A stretch of 64,000 nucleotides of DNA from Curtobacterium sp. MCPF17_052. Lineage in GTDB: Bacteria > Actinomycetota > Actinomycetes > Actinomycetales > Microbacteriaceae. Location: assembly GCF_003234085.1 (NCBI RefSeq), contig NZ_QKSD01000001.1:186001-250000 (forward strand), in the 5' to 3' direction. Within the stretch, counting starts at the first letter, position 1, and each line of letters opens with the position of its first letter. The notes under the pieces were generated by a model. That model saw only the letters and a list, made by a program, of their open reading frames with translations. It made no database searches and had not been told where the DNA came from. The position numbers and the translations under genes are program-made. Positions 1 through 7,422 of this stretch are shown here, piece after piece.

Positions 1-613
1 GGGCCGCCGACTCGTTGGCCAGGGCGACACCGCTGACCGGGAGGCCCGTGGTCGCGCAGGCCGCCAACAGCTCGGCTCCGCTGGAGAACGGGTGGGGCAC
101 CGCGTCGGTCTCGACCGGGATGGCGGTGCCGGCGACGTCCTCGCCCGGCTCCTCGTCGCCGTCACGGGCGATGAATCCGCCGCCGATCGAGTAGTAGGTC
201 TCGACGGCGGTCTCGGTGCCGGTCGCGTCGAAGCTCCGCAGGCGCATGGCGTTCGGGTGTCGCGGCAGCATGGTCAGCGGGTGCAGGACGATGTCGGTCA
301 GCCGGAACGCGACCGTCGGGCCGCCCGCCAGTTTCAGGAGACCGCTGGACTCGAGGCCCTCGAGCGCGGCGGTCAGGACGTCGGGGTCGACGTCCTCCGG
401 CCGGTGTCCCATCAGGCCGATCGCGACGGCGCCGAGCGTCCCGTGCCCGTGTCCGGTCGAGGCGAGTGAGCCGTACAGGTCGACCCGGATGCTCGCGACC
501 GGCAGTCCGACGACGCGTTCGGCGAAGTCGACGCCCGCGCGCATCGGGCCCACGGTGTGGGAGCTCGACGGCCCCACACCGATGCTGAACAGATCGAAGA
601 CGGAGACCGGCAC
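1..613 (-). CDS. sdaA: L-serine ammonia-lyase (serine dehydratase), 3' end outside window
   Basis: The enzyme deaminates L-serine to pyruvate and ammonia in the cytoplasm using an oxygen-labile 4Fe-4S cluster. The first 204 residues are present. They begin VFDLFSIGVGPSSSHTVGPMRAG, the hallmark N-terminus of the single-chain bacterial enzyme, followed by the beta-domain run GSLASTGHGHGTLGAVAIGLMG. The alpha domain with the cluster cysteines lies beyond base 1. I chose the GTG at 613, preceded by AGGGTGA at a good distance, because the family motif starts immediately after it. It transcribes leftwards out of the window, so its downstream partners cannot be seen. The product call is firm. Confidence 0.93.
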   Translation of the reverse strand, partial: MPVSVFDLFSIGVGPSSSHTVGPMRAGVDFAERVVGLPVASIRVDLYGSLASTGHGHGTLGAVAIGLMGHRPEDVDPDVLTAALEGLESSGLLKLAGGPTVAFRLTDIVLHPLTMLPRHPNAMRLRSFDATGTETAVETYYSIGGGFIARDGDEEPGEDVAGTAIPVETDAVPHPFSSGAELLAACATTGLPVSGVALANESAA

Positions 614-644
614 GCGGTCACCCTACGCCGTCCGGACGGGAGGC

Positions 645-797
645 TCAGTGGCCTGGTCGGGCCTGCCACCGGTAGACCAGGCCCACGACGACCCCGAGCG
701 CGACCAGCCCGAGCCCGATCAGCAGGTGCGCCGGGGAGGCGCCGTGTCCGGAACCGCCCGGGTGTCTCGTCCCGCTGCTCGTCGCCGTCGGGATCAG
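645..797 (-). CDS. Possible 50-aa single-pass membrane peptide with CTG start
   Basis: This short frame overlaps the stop of the response-regulator gene in a CTGA arrangement and ends 31 bases before the serine ammonia-lyase start. The peptide is polar and glycine-rich for about 22 residues, then has one clear membrane segment (LLIGLGLVALGVVVGLVY), then a short basic tail, RWQARPGH. No ATG, GTG or TTG start exists between the upstream stop and the membrane segment, so translation would need the rare CTG codon or coupling to the regulator. The hydrophobic block is the only positive evidence. I do not recognise a family. Confidence 0.3.
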   Translation of the reverse strand: MIPTATSSGTRHPGGSGHGASPAHLLIGLGLVALGVVVGLVYRWQARPGH

Positions 798-1465
798 GGC
801 CCGCCGAGCCAGTGGTCGATCCGGTGGTGGTCCGGGCTGAACCCGTTCGCGACCCCCCAGAGCACCGCCTGGGTGCGACTGTCGGACCCGATCTTGCGGT
901 AGACGGAACGGATGTGTGACTTCACGGTGTTCGGGCTGAGGTAGGTCAGCTGAGCGACCTCCGCGTTGCTCTTGCCCTGCGTGATGAGCGCGAGGACCTC
1001 GGACTCGCGATCGGTGATACCGACGCCCTTGCCCGGCCAATCCAGGCCGTCGGCGCTCGGGGCGCGACGTCCGGCGCGGCTGACCACGACCTCGCCGGCA
1101 GCGATCCGCTCGAGCGCGTCCACCAGGTCGGCGGCACCCAGCGTCTTCGACAGGTACCCGTGCACCCCCTCCGCGAGCGCAGCGTCGACGAGCTCCTGTT
1201 GTGAGTTCCAGGTGTAGACGACGACGTGCCGTGCTCGTGGGTTCGCGACGAGTGCGGCGATCTCGAGCTGGTCGGACTCCGGCTGCGCGAACGAGTCGTA
1301 GAGCACGATGTCGATCGAGTCGTCGAGCTCTGCGTTGGCGTCGATCTCGGCCACGACGATCCGGTCGCGGTGCGCGTCGAACATGTGCGCGAGGCCCTTG
1401 AGGACGACGTCGTAGTCATCGACGAGCGTCACGAGGAGCGGAGTGGTGGGAGCGTCGACCGGCAT
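794..1465 (-). CDS. LuxR/NarL-type response regulator
   Basis: A 223-residue two-domain transcription factor. The receiver domain (about 11-125) has the acidic pair D16-D17, probable phosphoacceptor D57 in VLYDS, and the conserved lysine K107 in LSK. The LuxR helix-turn-helix (about 149-210) contains ITDRESEVLALITQGKSNAE and SPNTVKSHIRSVYRKIG. The start at 1465 is preceded by AAGGTGG and followed directly by the first receiver strand; a longer reading to 1588 would add a low-complexity leader. No histidine kinase lies next to it, so it is an orphan here. Its 5' leader carries a strong inverted repeat and a perfect 18-bp palindrome, possibly for self-control. Confidence 0.9.
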   Translation of the reverse strand: MPVDAPTTPLLVTLVDDYDVVLKGLAHMFDAHRDRIVVAEIDANAELDDSIDIVLYDSFAQPESDQLEIAALVANPRARHVVVYTWNSQQELVDAALAEGVHGYLSKTLGAADLVDALERIAAGEVVVSRAGRRAPSADGLDWPGKGVGITDRESEVLALITQGKSNAEVAQLTYLSPNTVKSHIRSVYRKIGSDSRTQAVLWGVANGFSPDHHRIDHWLGGP

Positions 1466-1475
1466 GGGGCCACCT

Positions 1476-1517
1476 TTCCACCCCAAGGGGTGAGACGGAA
1501 CACCCTTGGGGGTGGAA
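1476..1517. promoter_or_regulatory. Inverted repeat in leader of the response-regulator gene
   Basis: Two 17-base arms (1476-1492 and 1501-1517), related by near-perfect inverted symmetry with a one-base shift in the C and G runs, flank an 8-base loop. The element overlaps the ribosome-binding site of the leftward regulator gene. It could be an operator or an RNA hairpin that masks the start. This is visible in the sequence; the function is inferred. Confidence 0.45.
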
Positions 1518-1528
1518 GGGTTGTCGAC

Positions 1529-1546
1529 GTCACCCGATCGGGTGAC
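1529..1546. promoter_or_regulatory. Perfect 18-bp palindrome GTCACCCGATCGGGTGAC
   Basis: The sequence is fully self-complementary and lies in the intergenic region between the leftward response regulator and the rightward GlsB-like gene. Its size and position suit a dimeric helix-turn-helix protein, possibly the adjacent LuxR regulator. The regulator assignment is a guess. Confidence 0.5.
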
Positions 1547-1599
1547 GGACGCGCTCGGCCCTTCTACCGGTCGTGCAGAACGCACCAAGGAGTCAGCCC

Positions 1600-1875
1600 A
1601 TGCTCGGTCTCATCCTCAGCCTCATCATCGTCGGCCTCATCGCCGGCGCACTCGCCCGTCTCATCGTCCCCGGCGAGCAGGACATCAGCCTCGTGATGAC
1701 GATCGTGCTCGGCATCATCGGCTCGTTCGTCGGTGGCTTCCTCGGCTTCCTGGTCTTTCAGCACGACCCGATGGACGGCTTCTTCCAGCCAGCCGGCATC
1801 ATCGGCTCCATCATCGGCGCGATCATCGTGCTGCTCGTCTACACGCGCTTCGCTGGTGGCCGCAGCCGCCGCTGA
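1600..1875 (+). CDS. GlsB/YeaQ/YmgE family small membrane protein
   Basis: A 91-residue integral membrane protein with three hydrophobic segments (about 3-22, 30-50, 65-82). The glycine-rich pattern IVGLIAGALARLIVPG followed by GIIGSFVGGFLG and GIIGSIIGAIIVLLVY is typical of the transglycosylase-associated/GlsB stress family. Its biochemical role is not firmly known; members are often induced by general stress. I chose the ATG at 1600 because AAGGAG lies seven bases upstream; a GTG at 1573 would add nine polar residues and has no such site. A perfect hairpin ends the transcript just after the stop. Confidence 0.88.
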   Translation: MLGLILSLIIVGLIAGALARLIVPGEQDISLVMTIVLGIIGSFVGGFLGFLVFQHDPMDGFFQPAGIIGSIIGAIIVLLVYTRFAGGRSRR

Positions 1876-1882
1876 GCGCCTG

Positions 1883-1931
1883 AACGACGAACAGGGTCCG
1901 GATGCAACGCGTCCGGACCCTGTTCGTCGTT
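1883..1931. terminator. Strong hairpin terminator
   Basis: Two perfectly complementary 20-base arms (1883-1902, 1912-1931) with a 9-base loop begin seven bases after the GlsB-like stop codon and lie between that gene and the oppositely oriented PspC gene. There is no T-tract, as is usual in high-GC actinobacteria. It probably ends transcription from both sides. Confidence 0.8.
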
Positions 1932-2031
1932 CCCGTCCCGGCTTCCCGACGCCGGGAGATGTCGACAGGAGCCGCCTCCTGACTTCCCGGCGCGTCCACA
2001 TGGCGGGACGGACCCGCGGGAGCGGGCGGGA

Positions 2032-2226
2032 TCAGCGCCGCTTGCCCTGCGTCGGCATCACGATCCAGAGCACGACGTAGGCGATCCAGAGCGGGCCGGG
2101 GAACAGGCTGAGGATGACCCAGAGGACCCGGACGCCGGTGCGGGACCAGCCGAAGCGGTCCGCGATGCCGGCGCAGACGCCGGCGAGCAGTCGGCCGGCA
2201 CGGGGGCGGTGGAGTGTGTTCGTCAT
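2032..2226 (-). CDS. PspC-domain small membrane protein
   Basis: A 64-residue protein that is essentially one PspC domain. It begins MTNTLHRPRAGRLLAGVCAGIADRFGW, the standard PspC opening (basic stretch, then AGVCAGIA), and continues into the hydrophobic block VLWVILSLFPGPLWIAYVVLWIVMP. Such proteins sit in the cytoplasmic membrane and are linked to envelope-stress sensing. I chose the ATG at 2226 because the domain starts within a few residues; the frame upstream is low-complexity. It stands alone, facing the terminator at 1883. Confidence 0.85.
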   Translation of the reverse strand: MTNTLHRPRAGRLLAGVCAGIADRFGWSRTGVRVLWVILSLFPGPLWIAYVVLWIVMPTQGKRR

Positions 2227-2361
2227 GTCCTCGACGCTACGGGTCGAGGATGCGCGGCGGCATCCGGCCAGGCCCCCACTCCGGGGTGGGGACAGCCCCA
2301 CCGAGACGGGACGAGCCCGCCGGACGGTGGTCGGGCCTCCCGGCCGGTCGGGCCCGCCGTC

Positions 2362-3300
2362 CTACGGCAGCAGGACGATCTTGCCGCGGGTGTGGCGCTC
2401 CTCGAGCTGGGCGTAGGCGTCCTGCACCGCGTCGAGCGGGAAGGTGGCGGCGATCGGGACCTCGACCGAACCGTCCGCGACCATGTTCGCCAGTGCCGAC
2501 AGGATCTCGGGGTCGGCGGTGTCGGCGCTGCCGGACGCCTTGGCGCCGACCTCGGCCGCGGCCGCGAAGGCGATCGTCGTCTCGATCCGGTCGGTGGGCA
2601 CGCCGAGGGTGATGCCGAGGTGCACGTACTCGGCGCCGAACGTGTCGATGACGGCGTCGATGCCGTTCGTGGCGAGCTCGCGGATGCGGTCCTCGAGCCC
2701 GTCGCCGTACGCGACCGGACGGGCGTTCTTGGACCGCAGCCAGTCGTGGTTCGACTCGGAGGCGATCGCGATGACGTCAACGCCCTCGTTGGTCAGCAGC
2801 TGCGTGACGAACGAGCCGACGCCGCCGGCGGCACCGGACACGACGACGGTCTCGCCGGCTCGCGGGTCGACGGCGCGGACGGCGGCGGCAGCGGTGGTCG
2901 CGGCGACGTCCAGGCCGCCCGCGGCCTCCCAGGAGAGCAGACGGGGCTTCGGGACGAGCTGCCCGGCGGGGACGGAGACGTACTCCGCCTGGCTCGAGCG
3001 CTCCCACGACCAGCCGAGGACCTCGTCGCCCTCCTCGAACCCGTCGACGTCGAGGCCGATCGCGGCGACCGTGCCGGCGAGGTCGGTGCCCTGGCCGGAG
3101 GGCAGCTTCTCAGGGTCGTGGTCGTCGACGACGCCCTGGCGGATGGCGGACTCACCGGGGTTGATGCCGGCGGCGCGGACCTTCACGATCACGCGGCCGG
3201 GAGCGACCTCGGGGACGGGGACCTCGGCGACGTGCAGGACGGAACGGTCGCCCCACTCCTCGAAGCGGACGGCGCGCATGGTGTCAGGGAGAGCAGTCAT
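2362..3300 (-). CDS. NADP-dependent quinone oxidoreductase-like alcohol dehydrogenase
   Basis: A 312-residue zinc-independent medium-chain dehydrogenase/reductase. A GroES-like N-terminal domain (to about 120, with RAAGINPGESAIRQG) is followed by a Rossmann domain with the dinucleotide-binding loop GAAGGVGS at about 156-163. The C-terminus ARGKIVLLP is characteristic of the quinone-oxidoreductase/zeta-crystallin group. The cysteine and histidine zinc ligands of classical alcohol dehydrogenases are absent. The reaction is probably NADPH-dependent reduction of quinones or enones, with unknown natural substrate. It is divergent from the shikimate-dehydrogenase-like gene, leaving about 100 bases for both promoters. 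An alternative ATG lies at 3279. Confidence 0.85.
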   Translation of the reverse strand: MTALPDTMRAVRFEEWGDRSVLHVAEVPVPEVAPGRVIVKVRAAGINPGESAIRQGVVDDHDPEKLPSGQGTDLAGTVAAIGLDVDGFEEGDEVLGWSWERSSQAEYVSVPAGQLVPKPRLLSWEAAGGLDVAATTAAAAVRAVDPRAGETVVVSGAAGGVGSFVTQLLTNEGVDVIAIASESNHDWLRSKNARPVAYGDGLEDRIRELATNGIDAVIDTFGAEYVHLGITLGVPTDRIETTIAFAAAAEVGAKASGSADTADPEILSALANMVADGSVEVPIAATFPLDAVQDAYAQLEERHTRGKIVLLP

Positions 3301-3399
3301 CCCCGGTCACGGTACGCCAGGCCGGCGACGGACGCCGCACTCCTCGCGGACGGATCCGTGATGGACCGCTCCATCGTTGCCACGTGGGACACTGACGAC

Positions 3400-4218
3400 A
3401 TGCCCATCCTCCACAAGGACATGCAGCTCTGCATCTCGCTCGCCGCCCGTCCGAGCAACATCGGCACCCGGTTCCACAACTTCCTCTACGACGAACTCGG
3501 GCTGGACTACGTCTACAAGGCGTTCACCACGACGGACCTGCCCGGGGCGGTCGCGGGCATCCGGGCGCTCGGCATCCGCGGGTGCTCGGTGTCGATGCCG
3601 TTCAAGGAGGACGTGGTCCCCCTGGTCGACGAACTCGAGGAGTCCGCGGCCGCGATCCGCTCCGTCAACACGATCGTCAACGACGCCGGGGTCCTCACCG
3701 CGTCGAACACCGACTACGAGGCCGTCGCCGCGCTGCTCGACTCGCACGGGGTCGACCGTGACGCCCGCGTGCTCCTGCGGGGCTCCGGCGGCATGGCGAA
3801 GGCGGTCACGGCGGCCTTCCGCGGTGCCGGCTTCGAGCACCTCACCGTCGTCGCCCGCAACGAGGCGACCGGCAGCGCCCTCGCGGACCAGTACGGGTAC
3901 ACGTGGGTGGGCGCCGAGGAGCAGGCCGGGGACGCCGACGTGCTCGTCAACGTCACCCCGCTCGGCATGCGCGGCGACCAGGAGGCCGCACTGTCGTTCG
4001 CCCCGGACCGCATCACCGCCGTGGGCACCGTCTTCGACGTGGTCGCGTTCCCCTCCGAGACCCCGCTCGTCCGGGCCGGCCGCGACGCCGGTGCGCACGT
4101 GATCACGGGCGCGGAGGTCATCGCCCTGCAGGCGGCACGCCAGTTCGAGCGGTACACGGGCGTCGCCCTGACCGCCGACCAGGTCGCACGCGCGAGCGCG
4201 TTCTCCCGCGAGGAGTAG
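3400..4218 (+). CDS. Shikimate 5-dehydrogenase family protein
   Basis: A 272-residue NADP-linked oxidoreductase of the AroE fold. The N-terminal substrate domain contains SVSMPFK with the catalytic lysine near residue 69 and NTDYEA with the catalytic aspartate near 105. The nucleotide-binding loop GSGGMA is at about 128-133 and the C-terminus has GAEVIALQAARQFERYTG. Family members reduce 3-dehydroshikimate or related quinate-type acids. The opening MPILHKDMQLCISLAARPSNIG differs from standard AroE and suits a shikimate-dehydrogenase-like paralogue, so a side role in aromatic or quinate metabolism is possible. I start at the ATG at 3400, where family similarity begins; upstream frame is non-coding. 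No aro genes are adjacent. Confidence 0.85.
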   Translation: MPILHKDMQLCISLAARPSNIGTRFHNFLYDELGLDYVYKAFTTTDLPGAVAGIRALGIRGCSVSMPFKEDVVPLVDELEESAAAIRSVNTIVNDAGVLTASNTDYEAVAALLDSHGVDRDARVLLRGSGGMAKAVTAAFRGAGFEHLTVVARNEATGSALADQYGYTWVGAEEQAGDADVLVNVTPLGMRGDQEAALSFAPDRITAVGTVFDVVAFPSETPLVRAGRDAGAHVITGAEVIALQAARQFERYTGVALTADQVARASAFSREE

Positions 4219-4230
4219 GCGGGCGCGGCG

Positions 4231-4512
4231 GCGGCGAGACGCCGCCGAGTGCGCCGGACACCGCCGACTTCGCACGACGCCGCCGACTTCGGCGGCGTTT
4301 CGCACGTTCGGCGGCGTCTGGCGTCGATGGGGGCGTCGCGACCGGGAGGCACGTGGCGGGCCTGCACCGCGCCTCCCGTCCGCCGCGGACCGGCCCGCTA
4401 CCGCGGCGAGACGCCGCCGCGTGCGCCAGACACCACCGAGTTCGCACGACGCCGCCGATTCCGGCGGCGTCTCGCACGGACGGCGGCGTTTCGCGTCGAT
4501 GGGGCGTCTCGC
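4231..4512. repeat. Duplicated 110-bp CGCCGCC-rich intergenic repeat flanking a hairpin
   Basis: The roughly 300-base gap between 4219 and 4519 holds no gene. It contains two copies (4231-4340 and 4403-4512) of a 110-bp unit differing at only about a dozen positions. Each copy is built from GGCGAGACGCCGCC, GACGCCGCCGA and GGCGGCGT(T/C)TCGCAC blocks that can fold on themselves. Between them sits a member of the GGGAGGC hairpin family. A related, more diverged unit lies at 60066-60158. The duplication is visible directly; the function is unknown. Confidence 0.85.
4344..4381. terminator. GGGAGGC...GCCTCCC hairpin, dispersed family
   Basis: Arms GGGAGGC and GCCTCCC with imperfect inner pairing lie between the two copies of the 110-bp repeat. 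It is a degenerate member of the hairpin family seen throughout the window and lies downstream of both converging genes. Confidence 0.5.
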
Positions 4513-4519
4513 GGAGGGC

Positions 4520-4963
4520 TCAGTGGCTGCGCGCGCGACCGGCCGCGACCCAGCCGAGGCGGCGCGCCGTCTCATGGTTGCGGAACCAGATGCCGGGCTG
4601 TGCGAGGAAGCCGGGAACGAGCGTCCCCGGGCCCTTCACGGGGTTCTCCCGCAGGGTGACACGGCAGCCGCGGGGGTGCGGTTCGACCTCGACCTCGACG
4701 CGGGCCTCCCCCACCGGCCAGCCGCGCGCCTGGATCACCATGCGTCGGGGCTCGTCGTACTCCAGGACGCTCGTCGTGTCGTTGATCACGAGCGGCCAGA
4801 CGCCGAACGAGTGGTGCAGCTTCGTGCCGACCGCGGGCCAGCCGGGGTCCTCGCCGCGCATCCGGGACGCGCCGACCACCCACGTGGGGTAGAGCCAGCC
4901 GTCGCGGAGGACGTCGAAGACCTCCTCGGGCGTGCAGTGGATGATCCGGACGTTCTTCGCCAT
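4520..4963 (-). CDS. SRPBCC family (polyketide-cyclase/START-like) protein
   Basis: A 147-residue single-domain protein with the START/Bet-v-1-like pattern: MAKNVRIIHCTPEEVFDVLRDGWLYPTWVVG at the start, a central beta-strand region (TKLHHSFGVWPLVINDTTSVLEYDEPRRMVIQARGWP), and a final helix with NHETARRLGWVAAGRA. Such folds bind hydrophobic ligands; no catalytic residue can be assigned. The ATG at 4963 is one base from the stop of the upstream FAD oxidoreductase, so the two genes are translationally coupled. The partner suggests a shared lipid or isoprenoid substrate. That link is inferred from context only. Confidence 0.82.
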   Translation of the reverse strand: MAKNVRIIHCTPEEVFDVLRDGWLYPTWVVGASRMRGEDPGWPAVGTKLHHSFGVWPLVINDTTSVLEYDEPRRMVIQARGWPVGEARVEVEVEPHPRGCRVTLRENPVKGPGTLVPGFLAQPGIWFRNHETARRLGWVAAGRARSH

Positions 4964-4964
4964 G

Positions 4965-6410
4965 TCAGCTCCTCGGTGCCAGGTCGACGTCCACCGGCAA
5001 CCCGTAGGTGTGTCGGAGGGCGCTCTTCGCCGCGTGCCAGCCTGCCATGCCGTGCACCCCGGGACCGGGAGCCGCGGACTGCGACGCCAGGTACATCCCG
5101 CCGCCCATCCGCCACGGGTCACTCGAGAGCACGGGCCGCTTCACCAGCTGCCAGAAGCTCGCGGCACCGGCGGCGATGTCCCCGCCGGAGTAGTTCGGGT
5201 TGTACTGCTCCATGTCCTCGGCGGTCCGGCTGTTCGTCGCGACGATGGTGTCGCGGAAGCCCGGGGCGAACCGTTCGATCTGACGGATGACGGACTCCTG
5301 GTGGTCGACCGTCGAGCCGGCGGGGACGTGGGCGTACGCCCAGAAGACGTGTCCGCCCGCGGGGGCCCGGCTCGGGTCGACGACGGTCGGCTCGGAGCCC
5401 AGGACGTAGGGGCGGTCGGGGTCCTGACCGCGCGCGACCTGCGCCTCGGCCTCGGCGATCTCGGCGCGGGTGCCGCCGATGTGCACGGTGCCGGCGCGGT
5501 GGAGCTCGGGGTTCGTCCACGGCACCGGCTCGGACAGCGCGAAGTCCACCTTGGCCGCCGCGTTGCCGAACCGGAAGTGCCGCAGGGCACCGCGCTTCGG
5601 TGCGGGCAGCTGGTTGCCGGCGATCCGGAGCATGGACGGGGCGCTCGTGTCGAAGAACACGGCCTTGGCCGGGGTGAGGTCGCCGAGGGAGTGGACCTCC
5701 CGCCCGGTCTCGATCGTGCCGCCGTGTGCGACCAGGTCGGCGGCGAGCGCGTCGACGATCGCCTGGCTGCCGCCGATCGGCACCGGCCAACCGCGGGCGT
5801 GCGCGTACACGCCGAGCGACAGCGCTGCGGCCGCGGTGGCGAGCGAGGGCATGTGCTGGATGGAGTGCGCCGCGACACCGCTGATCATGGCCGGGGCGAC
5901 GTCGTCGCGGAAGCGCAGGTTCCACGCGCGGGAGCCCTGCTCGAGCGCGCGGAGGCCGAACCGGGCGACGGTGACCGGGTGCCGCGGGACGTGCAGGAGG
6001 GCGTCCGTGGCGAAGTCGGAGACCTCGTCGGCGTGCGACACCAGTGGCGCCATCAGCTGCCGGTACGCACGGCCGTCGACTCCGAGCGCGTCGGCGGTGC
6101 GGTCGAGGTCCTGGTACGCGATGCCGGCACGGCCGCCGTCGAGCGGGTGACCGTACTGCACCTCGGGCAGCCGGAGCTCGATGCGCCGTTCCATCCCGAA
6201 CGCCCGGAAGAACTCGGACTGCAGTGCCATCGGGTGCACCGCGGAGCAGACGTCGTGCAGGTACCCGGGAAGCGTGAGCTCCTTGGTCCGGGCCCCGCCG
6301 CCGATCGTGTCGTTCCGCTCGACGACCTCGACACTGAGGCCGGCCCGAGCGAGGGTGACCGCTGCGGCCAGCCCGTTCGGTCCGGCTCCGACGACCACCG
6401 CATCAACCAT
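4965..6410 (-). CDS. FAD-dependent oxidoreductase, phytoene-desaturase/PYROXD2-like
   Basis: A 481-residue flavoprotein opening with the FAD-binding Rossmann motif VVVGAGPNGLAAAVTLARAG (residues 5-24) and the second ADP-binding stretch VVERNDTIGGGARTKEL. The middle has IGGSQAIVDALAADLVAHGGTIETGREV, typical of the carotenoid-desaturase superfamily, and the C-terminus has PGPGVHGMAGWHAAKSAL. Members desaturate or isomerise hydrophobic polyenes, but this subgroup, with no other crt genes nearby, has no defined substrate. It is coupled with the downstream SRPBCC gene at a one-base gap. It is complete, with an ATG start at 6410. Confidence 0.85.
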   Translation of the reverse strand: MVDAVVVGAGPNGLAAAVTLARAGLSVEVVERNDTIGGGARTKELTLPGYLHDVCSAVHPMALQSEFFRAFGMERRIELRLPEVQYGHPLDGGRAGIAYQDLDRTADALGVDGRAYRQLMAPLVSHADEVSDFATDALLHVPRHPVTVARFGLRALEQGSRAWNLRFRDDVAPAMISGVAAHSIQHMPSLATAAAALSLGVYAHARGWPVPIGGSQAIVDALAADLVAHGGTIETGREVHSLGDLTPAKAVFFDTSAPSMLRIAGNQLPAPKRGALRHFRFGNAAAKVDFALSEPVPWTNPELHRAGTVHIGGTRAEIAEAEAQVARGQDPDRPYVLGSEPTVVDPSRAPAGGHVFWAYAHVPAGSTVDHQESVIRQIERFAPGFRDTIVATNSRTAEDMEQYNPNYSGGDIAAGAASFWQLVKRPVLSSDPWRMGGGMYLASQSAAPGPGVHGMAGWHAAKSALRHTYGLPVDVDLAPRS

Positions 6411-6476
6411 GCGGGCGAGCCTACGGAGCGACGGCTGGACACGGGTCGAGGCCCGCGTCCGGAACCGTGCGCGCGG

Positions 6477-7145
6477 TCAGCTCGTGGTGGTGTCCGCCTC
6501 GGCCGGGTCGGTGCCGTCGTCCGGTCCGTCCGCGTCCGGCTCGTCCGCGCCGACCGCGGTGCCGGATCCGACCGGGTGCTCGGCGACGAGGGTCGCGAAG
6601 TCCTCGTCGAGGAGCTGCTGCAGCCGTTCGTCGCGCCCGACCTCGTAGTCATCCGCGGGCCGCTGGGCCCAGCCGAGACGGCCGACGACGGTCGTGCCGA
6701 TGTCGTCCCACGCGCGGGCACGGGCGGCGAGGACGATGCCGTCGACGAAGTGCTGGTCGTCCCGGCGGGCGTCGAGGCGCGTGGCGAGTTCCTCGTACGT
6801 GGCCTCGCGGGTGCGGAGCTTGAGGTCGTCACCGCGCCGGTAGTCGTGCTGGTGCTGCGAGCGCCCGCCCTGCTTGCTCGACCGGACCCGGATCTCCCGC
6901 ATCCGTTCGGCGTCGCCGCGCTGCTCCTCGGCCATCCGGTGCAGTTCCTGACGCGCGGCGTCGGCGATCAGGGCGTGGTCGAAGTACCCCTGGTCGCGCA
7001 GGGCGTTGGTGATGATGCGGTTCGCCACGGCGACGGTCACCGCTGCCCTGGCGATGAGGAACCCCTCGTCCACCGCGCGCTTCAGCTCGACCTGGCTGAC
7101 GGGCCGATCGCGCACGTCGGGCTTGCGTCGTCCGAACAGTGCCAT
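6477..7145 (-). CDS. Conserved hypothetical protein, helical and highly charged
   Basis: A 222-residue soluble protein I cannot place in a functional family. The N-terminal half is helical (VELKRAVDEGFLIARAAVTVAVANRIITNALRDQGYFDHALIADAARQELHRMAEEQRGDAERMREIR) and the C-terminal 35 residues are acidic, low-complexity and rich in D, T and S. There is no signal peptide or membrane segment. The start at 7145 (MALFGRRKPD) is followed at once by ordered sequence. It lies 66 bases upstream of the FAD oxidoreductase on the same strand, so cotranscription is possible. G+C and codon use match its neighbours. Confidence 0.72.
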   Translation of the reverse strand: MALFGRRKPDVRDRPVSQVELKRAVDEGFLIARAAVTVAVANRIITNALRDQGYFDHALIADAARQELHRMAEEQRGDAERMREIRVRSSKQGGRSQHQHDYRRGDDLKLRTREATYEELATRLDARRDDQHFVDGIVLAARARAWDDIGTTVVGRLGWAQRPADDYEVGRDERLQQLLDEDFATLVAEHPVGSGTAVGADEPDADGPDDGTDPAEADTTTS

Positions 7146-7240
7146 GCGTCGACGATACCGGCGACCGACGACGGTCCGCCTGGAGACGGAGACGGATCAC
7201 CGCCTGGAGGGACGACGGCGGGTCCTGACGCGGGCAGCAC

Positions 7241-7284
7241 CGGACGGGAGGCGCGGCACCCGCTGGCACCGGGCCTCCCGACCG
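7241..7284. terminator. Dispersed GGACGGGAGGC hairpin (degenerate copy)
   Basis: Arms built on CGGACGGGAGGCGCGG and CACCGGGCCTCCCGACCG form an imperfect stem. It lies in the 277-base gap between the start of the hypothetical gene and the 3' end of the sugar permease gene. The gap otherwise holds a short direct repeat (two GTGACGTGGTTCCC units, about 7286-7316) and the separate hairpin at 7337. Confidence 0.6.
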
Positions 7285-7336
7285 TCACGTGGTTCCCTCC
7301 GTGACGTGGTTCCCCCCGTCGAGACGCGTCCCTCGA

Positions 7337-7374
7337 CGCACATCGCGCCCCGTCGGAACGGGACGCGATGTGCG
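7337..7374. terminator. Hairpin terminator after the sugar ABC operon
   Basis: Eleven-base perfect arms CGCACATCGCG and CGCGATGTGCG surround a further-pairing CCCGT/ACGGG core. It lies about 50 bases downstream of the permease stop (leftward transcript), where the operon would end. Confidence 0.75.
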
Positions 7375-7422
7375 TGCGGAGGGGGCGACCGGCAGGGCCG
7401 CCAGCGGACAGGCGCGGTGCGG

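Noticed and set aside
2209..4218. A 669-codon open frame covering the shikimate-dehydrogenase-like gene
   Set aside because: The first 397 codons are the antisense of the quinone oxidoreductase gene and are low-complexity V/D/G/R; the true gene starts at 3400.
7241..7284. Repeated short peptides of the type MPAGTxPPVR seen at several gene ends
   Set aside because: They are translations of the dispersed hairpin arms, not real proteins; they only extend true frames upstream.
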